Origin: Clostridiales bacterium
Lineage (GTDB): Bacteria > Bacillota > Clostridia > Christensenellales > Pumilibacteraceae
Direction of reading: 5' to 3'
Length of the DNA stretch: 44,549 nucleotides
NCBI GenBank assembly: GCA_022508505.1
Contig: JAFLVC010000015.1
Coordinates: 1-44,549 of the forward strand
Shown: positions 39,374 through 44,549 of the stretch, piece by piece
How the letters are laid out: each line of letters opens with the position of its first letter
Position numbering within the stretch: position 1 is the first letter of the stretch
Notes under the pieces: model-generated
Seen by the model: the letters and a program-made list of their open reading frames with translations, nothing else
What the model was told of the DNA's origin: nothing
The model's database searches: none
Made by a program: the position numbers and the translations under genes

Positions 39374-41932
39374 TTATTCGCGATCGTCCTCGTCCTCGGG
39401 GTGCGTCAAACGCCTCTTTTTGAGATAAAAGACTCGCGCGATTATAACCGCGGCGAGAACGACGGTTATGATTATCACGACGATTGCGACGAGGAGGACT
39501 ATGTTTACACCCTCATACTCGATATACACCGTTTCGACGTAGCAGGTGACTGTGCCGACGTCGGTCAAGCACTTTATTTTGGTGTAGTGTTTTGACGTGT
39601 CGAACGCGTCGACGACCTCGACTTTCGTTCCCGTATTGAGCGTGATGTCGATGGGGACGTAGTTGCCGTCTTTTAGGACGTAGGTCTGGGCGAACTTGCT
39701 GCTCTTGTACGAAATGATTTTGGCGTTGTAGGCGGGGCGAATGGTGGTAACCTCGTATTCGCCCAAAACGACGTCTGCCGCCATCATGAATCCCTCGAAG
39801 TTTTCGCCGATGCGCACTCTGTACCACAGATTGTTTCTGTAGTCGCGGTACGCTTCGACAAAGTCAATCGCCGAAATATTGGTGCCGGCGACGGCGGGTG
39901 AGTAGCCGTCAACCGTTTTCGCGTGCGGGCTCGGCCACTTGTATATCGGCGTCGCGCCCGAATAGGGTGACAGCTTGTCGGCTGGCGGCGGCGCGTATTC
40001 GAGCGCGTCGCTCAACGCGTCTTTATAGACGTAGCCCTGCACAAGCTTGTGGTTTTCGGTGTCGTCGATGAGTACGAGCGAGTACTCGCGCGTGTCGTCG
40101 AGGTTGTACTCGGGAACTATCACTTTGCGCCCCGCTTTTATGACGTACACGGCCGGCGTTTCGATGGGCAGCGAGAACATCGGCACGTCGTAAAGCGCGG
40201 TGCGAATCAGCCCGTCGCCGTAATTTGCGGGCGTTCTGTCGTTCACAAGGTGGTCGTCCTCGTAGTCGTCGCCGTCTATGAGCTTGACGTTGAGTCCTTC
40301 CGCCGAGCCGTCGACAGAAAAGACGGCGTGCTTAAACGTGTCGACCACAATGACGTCGCCGTAGTTTACAAAGCCGTTGTCGATTGTGGAGAGCGCTATG
40401 TGGCCTTCGCCCAAAACCGCATACGGCTTGCCGCCTTTTGCGAGCGGCACGGTTTTGGTGTTGCCGGAGCCGTACTCCTTATCTACGCGCGTAATGCTGT
40501 CGCCGTTCAATATGAACACATTGCCCTTGAAGTCGACGGAAAGCGAAATAGCCGTCTCGGGCGCCGCGCAGTAAAGGCTCGAGGCATACTTGCCGTCCGC
40601 GCCTGCGGTTATCTTTTGCACACTGTCGTCGGCGAGCGCGTAAAGCTCGTCGCGCCCGACGCCGAGAGTAATCGCCTTGTACGGCGTGTCCGAAATCTTG
40701 CCGACCGTGCCGTCATACGTCCACAGCCCGCCGTCGGACAGAATGAACACATGCTTGTCCGCGTTTACGACTATCTGACGAATGTAGCCGTCGACCGTGA
40801 ATTCGGTGTCGGCGCCGATCGACACTTTGTTAAAGTCATGCGCTACGTACAGCGTGCCGCGGCTGTCGCAGGCGACCGAAACGGGGGAGTTGTACTTATC
40901 TTTGATGTACGAAAGCTCACTGCCGTACATCGCTATGCGGTTATTGACCGAATCGGCAACGTAAAGAGTGGAGTTTTTGACTGCCACACCCGACGGCGAA
41001 TTGAAAAATCCGTCCGTGCTCGAGGCGGAAGCCGATATTGTATCGAAAGCCGTGAGGTTGTCAGATAGTCTGTACAGCGCGCCGAGGGTGTCTAAAGCGT
41101 ACAAAAAGCCGTCGTAAGCGTAGATGTCTGTCATTCGCGCGTCGAACGAAACGTACTTTTGCTTGAACGCTCCGTCGGACGCTGTGTAACCCGTAATTTT
41201 GTCGCGCGTCAAGGCGTATACGGTGTCGCTGTGCGCCATGGCGGTGAGCGCCATAATCTCGTCCGACTGATACAGAACAGTCGACAGCGCGCCGGTTTTG
41301 GCGTCTACGTAAGCAATATCGTTCTTGTGCGGCACGCTCGAAGATGCGAGAGCGACGAAAACCTTGTCTGAAAGCGCCGCCACATAAGAAACTTTAACGT
41401 CTTTGTATCTCGACGCTGTGAGCGTTACGGTTTTTGCCGCCGAAGTGTCGAGACCGTTCTCCTCGATTGGAATAATTGCGAGCGCGTCGTTCGATACGGC
41501 GTACAGCGTGTCGCCGCTTATGTCGAAGTCGACGAAATACTTGTCCGAATACTCGGCATTTGCGGTTTCGGAACCGTAGTACGAGCTGAGCGCGCCGTCA
41601 TAGAGCGCAATATAGCAGTCGCCGTACTTGTACGCCTTGTCGGCGGCGATGTTTTTGGGCTCTGAGACGGTTGTCCCCGTTGCATTCTCGACGGTGATCG
41701 AAACTACGCCGTCGGCGCAGGTGACGTAAATGCCAGACGCTTCGGCGTGAACTGCCGACGGCGCGTCAAAGAACGCGTAAGCTATGTCGGGCACCGCGTA
41801 AACGGGGGATAGCTCGGCAGTAGCGGACTCGTTTTCGGCGTTAGCCGTCACCGCCGACGGAATACACAGCATGAGCGCCGCGGCAACCGCCGATAAAGCG
41901 GCGGCGGAGCTGATTTTGAGCGATTTATCCAT
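39374..41932 (-). CDS. Membrane-anchored surface protein with beta-propeller-like repeats and SH3-like region
   Basis: An 852-residue protein: signal peptide (about 1-32), an extracellular region to about 600 made of short repeats such as SPSGVAVKNSTLYVADSVNNRI and DGFLYALDTLGALYRL, which look like NHL/beta-propeller blades, then a region at about 640-800 with SH3-like features (YRDYRNNLWYRVRIGENFEGFM). A membrane helix (810-832) and a short tail of Lys/Arg then Asp/Glu follow. It shares this anchor plan with the 1160-aa protein at 25226. The ATG is exactly 6 nt after a TAAAAT box with no SD, so the mRNA is probably leaderless. Function unknown; protein or glycan binding is likely. Confidence 0.82.
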   Translation of the reverse strand: MDKSLKISSAAALSAVAAALMLCIPSAVTANAENESATAELSPVYAVPDIAYAFFDAPSAVHAEASGIYVTCADGVVSITVENATGTTVSEPKNIAADKAYKYGDCYIALYDGALSSYYGSETANAEYSDKYFVDFDISGDTLYAVSNDALAIIPIEENGLDTSAAKTVTLTASRYKDVKVSYVAALSDKVFVALASSSVPHKNDIAYVDAKTGALSTVLYQSDEIMALTAMAHSDTVYALTRDKITGYTASDGAFKQKYVSFDARMTDIYAYDGFLYALDTLGALYRLSDNLTAFDTISASASSTDGFFNSPSGVAVKNSTLYVADSVNNRIAMYGSELSYIKDKYNSPVSVACDSRGTLYVAHDFNKVSIGADTEFTVDGYIRQIVVNADKHVFILSDGGLWTYDGTVGKISDTPYKAITLGVGRDELYALADDSVQKITAGADGKYASSLYCAAPETAISLSVDFKGNVFILNGDSITRVDKEYGSGNTKTVPLAKGGKPYAVLGEGHIALSTIDNGFVNYGDVIVVDTFKHAVFSVDGSAEGLNVKLIDGDDYEDDHLVNDRTPANYGDGLIRTALYDVPMFSLPIETPAVYVIKAGRKVIVPEYNLDDTREYSLVLIDDTENHKLVQGYVYKDALSDALEYAPPPADKLSPYSGATPIYKWPSPHAKTVDGYSPAVAGTNISAIDFVEAYRDYRNNLWYRVRIGENFEGFMMAADVVLGEYEVTTIRPAYNAKIISYKSSKFAQTYVLKDGNYVPIDITLNTGTKVEVVDAFDTSKHYTKIKCLTDVGTVTCYVETVYIEYEGVNIVLLVAIVVIIITVVLAAVIIARVFYLKKRRLTHPEDEDDRE

Positions 41933-41938
41933 GCCGAT

Positions 41939-41967
41939 ATTTTATCACAGCCTTGTCGGAAAGTAAA
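41939..41967 (-). promoter_or_regulatory. Promoter of the 852-aa surface protein gene (predicted leaderless)
   Basis: Minus strand TTTACT (41962-41967), 17-nt spacer, TAAAAT (41939-41944), followed after 6 nt by the ATG at 41932. Confidence 0.65.
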
Positions 41968-42062
41968 GAGTTTTGACTTGTTTTGTCGAATGCCGCATGT
42001 GTATCGGCCCGCAATTGGCTAAAAGTGCCAAAAAAATATTTAAAATTTGTTCAAATACCCCC

Positions 42063-42091
42063 TTTACAACGATTTAATTGTATGTTATACT
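42063..42091 (+). promoter_or_regulatory. Promoter of the ppx-like gene
   Basis: TTTACA (42063-42068), 17-nt spacer, TATACT (42086-42091). ATACCCC just upstream of the -35 is repeated inverted as GGGGTAT downstream of the -10, and GGGTAT/ATACCC form a hairpin just before the gene. Confidence 0.7.
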
Positions 42092-42141
42092 TTCAATAGT
42101 ATAAAAAGGGGTATAGTTCGAAATACCCGAAGGTGTCGGCT

Positions 42142-43653
42142 TTGAATAATATAGCAATTATTGATTTGGGTTCGAATTCGGCGCGGCTTGTGCTTGCGCA
42201 TGTTGTCAGCGACAGCTATTTTGTCGTGTATGACGAGCTTACGGAGACCGTACGGCTCGCTCAGGACATGGACAGGGAAGGCTATCTCAAGCAACCGCGT
42301 ATTCAGCAGGCCGTGAAAACCCTCAAGATGTTCCGCAAGCTTTGCGACGCCAATAAGGTCGATCGCATTTATGCGTTTGCGACCAATGCGGTCAGAAAAG
42401 CAAAGAACCAGCGGAGCTTTCTCGAAGAAGTCAACGCCATGTGCGGCTTTCGCATAACCGTTTTGACGGAGGAGCAGGAAGCGACGCAGATATACTACGG
42501 CGTAATCAATTCGCTCGAAGTGCCGAAGGGCGTAATCATGGATATTTCGGGCTCGTCCCTCCAGCTCATACAGTACAACAGGCGCGTCATACTCAACCGC
42601 GTCAATCTCCCGATCGGCACGATGAATCTTTCCTCGCTGTACAGCGAAAATACGACGCCGCTTCAGCAGGCACAGCTAATCGAAGCGTATATCCGCGACC
42701 AATTCGACCAGATAGAGTGGCTCAAAAACCTCGATCCCGAGTACAAGCTCGTCGGCGTCGGCGGATCATTCCGCAACCTCGCGAGCATTGTTCAGCGCAT
42801 CGAAAAATATCCGCTCAGCATGATTCACAACTTCCGCGTCGACCGTCCTACGTTTACCAAGGTGTACGACATGGTAAAGGTTTTGGACGTCGAAAAGCGG
42901 AGCAAGATAAAGGGGCTTTCGGCACAGCGCGCGGATATTTTCTGCGCGGCGCTTTCGTGCATAAAGAGCCTTTTGGACTGCACCGAGTTCGAGGATATTG
43001 TTATATCGGGCGCGGGCATACGCGAAGGGTACATGTTCAACCACGCCGTGCCCACTACGATAGAAAAGCCGATATCGGACATTCTCGGCTATTCGATATA
43101 CATGAGGTTGCACTACGACAACCTCAACATTTCGCACGCAGAGCACGTGTGCAACCTCGCGATACAGCTTTATAAGCAGCTCCGCGTATTGCACAAACTC
43201 CCGCGTCAGTACATGCGCGTACTTAGGATTGCGGCGCTCCTGCACGAATCGGGAATGCGCACCAACTTCTACAGTAGGCACAAGCATTCCGCGTATTTTA
43301 TAATGAACAGCAATCTTTACGGCGTGTCGCACCGCGACTTGGTGCTTGCGGCGTTTGTCGTGCGCGGGCACGAGCTCGAGGACATCTCGATAGCGGAGTG
43401 GAACAAGTATGCGGACATAGTGCAAGAGGAGGACCTCGTCGCGGTCATGCGGCTTGCCGTCATTTTGCGCATAGCCGACTCGCTCGACCGCTCGATGTCG
43501 GGCTCTGTCAAGGCGATAAACTGCGACGTTCTTGGCGACTCCGTCATAATGAAAACAGAGGTCGAGGGCGACTGCTCGCTCGAAATCAAGGACGCGCTCG
43601 GCGCGGGCGCCGATTTTGCAAAGGCGTACAAGAAAAACCTTGAAATACTCTGA
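42142..43653 (+). CDS. Ppx/GppA-type phosphatase with HD domain, altered active-site loop
   Basis: A 503-residue protein in the exopolyphosphatase/guanosine pentaphosphatase family: IDLGSNSARLV (first phosphate loop), TEEQEATQIYYGV, GVGGSFRNLAS, then a C-terminal HD-like half with ALLHESG and VVRGHELED. The second loop reads DISGSSLQL where the family has DIGGGSTEL: two Gly are Ser and the Glu is Gln, so activity may be changed. The TTG at 42142 has AAGGTG 6 nt upstream; a GTG at 42133 is inside that SD. It is followed by maf with an overlap. Confidence 0.85.
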   Translation: MNNIAIIDLGSNSARLVLAHVVSDSYFVVYDELTETVRLAQDMDREGYLKQPRIQQAVKTLKMFRKLCDANKVDRIYAFATNAVRKAKNQRSFLEEVNAMCGFRITVLTEEQEATQIYYGVINSLEVPKGVIMDISGSSLQLIQYNRRVILNRVNLPIGTMNLSSLYSENTTPLQQAQLIEAYIRDQFDQIEWLKNLDPEYKLVGVGGSFRNLASIVQRIEKYPLSMIHNFRVDRPTFTKVYDMVKVLDVEKRSKIKGLSAQRADIFCAALSCIKSLLDCTEFEDIVISGAGIREGYMFNHAVPTTIEKPISDILGYSIYMRLHYDNLNISHAEHVCNLAIQLYKQLRVLHKLPRQYMRVLRIAALLHESGMRTNFYSRHKHSAYFIMNSNLYGVSHRDLVLAAFVVRGHELEDISIAEWNKYADIVQEEDLVAVMRLAVILRIADSLDRSMSGSVKAINCDVLGDSVIMKTEVEGDCSLEIKDALGAGADFAKAYKKNLEIL

Positions 43654-44278
43654 TATAGAAGTCATATTCGCAACGGCGTCGCCGCGGCGGCGTGCGCTTG
43701 CCGAAAAAATAAAATACATAGGCTTGAACGGGCGGAGCGAAAATGACGTAAGCTTTCCGCGCGTCAAGCCTGTTTTTATTTCGGCTGACGTAGAGGAAGT
43801 GTCCGTCGGAAGCGCTTTGGAGGTGGCGACGGCAAACGCGCGGCTAAAGGGCGAGTGGGCGGCAAAGCGGTACAGCCTTCCGGTGTTTGCATTCGATACG
43901 GTGGTGGGCATTGACGGCGACGTGTTCGGAAAACCGATTAGCGCCGATGATGCAATCAACATGTTCAAAAGGCTTTGCGGCCGTACTCACGAGGTCATCA
44001 CCTCCGTATATTTTTGCGGAAATGGGAAAATAATCGAAAAATCCGAAAAAACAGCCGTCACTTTTGGTGCATTCGACAGAGAATTGGTGTATAATTATGT
44101 CGATAGCGGCGCGCCGTTCGACAAGGCGGGCGGCTACAACATAGACGACGCGGCGATAAAACCGCTGATTGTAGGCGTCGAGGGCGAGTACGAAAACGTA
44201 GTAGGACTGCCCGTAGCGCTCACGGAAAAACTTATCGAGGAGAATTTGATCCATGGCGAGAATGGAAATAGCCATTGA
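43640..44278 (+). CDS. maf: Maf family nucleotide pyrophosphatase
   Basis: A 212-residue Maf protein: FATASPRRRAL (the family has ASPRR), ISADVEEVS, FDTVVGIDGDVFGKP (Asp/Lys of the active site), GRTHEVITSV, and GAPFDKAGGYNI. It hydrolyses dTTP, UTP or modified nucleotides and is linked to septum control. The best start is a TTG at 43640 that overlaps the ppx end; its SD is weak. It precedes the mreB-like gene, the usual order. Confidence 0.85.
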   Translation: MKYSDIEVIFATASPRRRALAEKIKYIGLNGRSENDVSFPRVKPVFISADVEEVSVGSALEVATANARLKGEWAAKRYSLPVFAFDTVVGIDGDVFGKPISADDAINMFKRLCGRTHEVITSVYFCGNGKIIEKSEKTAVTFGAFDRELVYNYVDSGAPFDKAGGYNIDDAAIKPLIVGVEGEYENVVGLPVALTEKLIEENLIHGENGNSH

Positions 44279-44549
44279 TTTGGGAACTTCGTACACGTCG
44301 ATTTTCGTGTCCGGGAACGGCATCGTTTTGCACGAGCCGTCCGTTATAGCGTACTACGACAATTCAAAGCGCACCACACGTGCGGTGGGTAACGAGGCGT
44401 ATCAAATGCGCGGCAAGGCGCCCGAAAAGACCAAGATAGTCAGCCCCATAGTCGACGGAATAATCAAGGATCCCGACGCGTGCGCCGCCATGATGGATGC
44501 GTTTATCAAAAAGATAATGCCTCAGTCATATATCATAAAGCCCAAAATC
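44253..44549 (+). CDS. mreB: MreB-like actin homolog, N-terminal part
   Basis: The first 99 residues of an actin/ASKHA protein cut by the window end: MEIAIDLGTSYTSIFVSGNGIVLHEPSVIAYY, then AVGNEAYQMRGKAPEKTKIVSPIVDGIIKD. IDLGT and LHEPSVIA are MreB hallmarks. The sequence is divergent from housekeeping MreB (SYTS instead of ANTL), so it may be an MreB paralog. Its ATG has AGGAG 10 nt upstream and overlaps the end of maf. Confidence 0.8.
   Translation, partial: MARMEIAIDLGTSYTSIFVSGNGIVLHEPSVIAYYDNSKRTTRAVGNEAYQMRGKAPEKTKIVSPIVDGIIKDPDACAAMMDAFIKKIMPQSYIIKPKI

Noticed and set aside
40049-41068. 339-codon plus-strand frame inside the 852-aa surface protein gene
   Set aside because: Same reason: composition shadow of the real minus-strand gene.
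43640-43660. Frameshift between ppx and maf
   Set aside because: Overlap of a stop and a downstream start is common in this window, and both proteins are complete.

Overview
The window reads as chromosomal DNA of an uncultured, anaerobic, low-to-mid GC Firmicute of the class Clostridia. The placement is an inference. It rests on the Rnf complex in the clostridial gene order C-D-G-E-A-B, the gene run obg/nadD/yqeK/rsfS, an NADP-type glutamate dehydrogenase, Shine-Dalgarno (SD) motifs of AGGAGG type, and short intergenic repeats of a kind common in uncultured gut Clostridia. No 16S rRNA gene is present, so nothing finer is claimed.

Layout. Bases 1-5000 are AT-richer and accessory in character: the 3' end of a tyrosine recombinase gene, a five-gene tRNA operon (Gly-Arg-His-Gln-Gln, minus strand), a lone tRNA-Tyr, a small zinc-ribbon protein, a membrane-anchored XRE regulator, two VOC-fold proteins, an HD protein and a NERD-domain protein. 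From 5029 the DNA becomes GC-richer and housekeeping in character. birA is divergent from a seven-gene operon (5831-11939): ApbE-type flavin transferase lipoprotein, NusG-domain-II protein, Gx-transporter-like membrane protein, aminotransferase, tyrS, YigZ-family protein and a PucR/CdaR-type regulator. Two small unknown genes, a cysteine-desulfurase-like gene divergent from a DUF3343 gene, and a lipoprotein gene follow. A long operon (15273-24445) then carries nth, obg, one ORF fusing NadD, YqeK and RsfS, a PAP2 phosphatase, tsaE, tsaB, rimI, an alpha/beta hydrolase, a membrane-anchored MurF-like ligase and an SDR. A methyltransferase and a 1160-aa surface protein (minus strand) precede a split TauE/SafE pair and the complete rnfCDGEAB operon (29806-34939). 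gdhA (minus), a degV/polysaccharide deacetylase/ssb group, an 852-aa surface protein (minus), ppx, maf and the start of an mreB-like gene close the window.

How the genes fit together. The ApbE-like enzyme is the likely source of covalent FMN for RnfD and RnfG, both of which show TGAT-type flavinylation sites. Next to it, the NusG-II and Gx-type proteins resemble the EetA/EetB pair of Gram-positive extracellular electron transfer loci, so this organism may combine Rnf energy conservation with a flavin/quinone export branch. The desulfurase/DUF3343 pair suggests sulfur (or selenium) handling. TsaE, TsaB and RimI belong to t6A tRNA modification and ribosomal protein acetylation.

Most notable. 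(1) A 609-residue NadD-YqeK-RsfS fusion whose domains are joined by eight tandem decapeptide repeats. (2) Five transcription units, including birA, the apbE-like gene and nth, whose -10 box lies exactly 6 nt before the start codon, predicting leaderless mRNAs alongside normal SD-led genes. (3) A dispersed family of about 62-bp hairpin-forming intergenic repeats, present three times in tandem directly at the gdhA stop codon.
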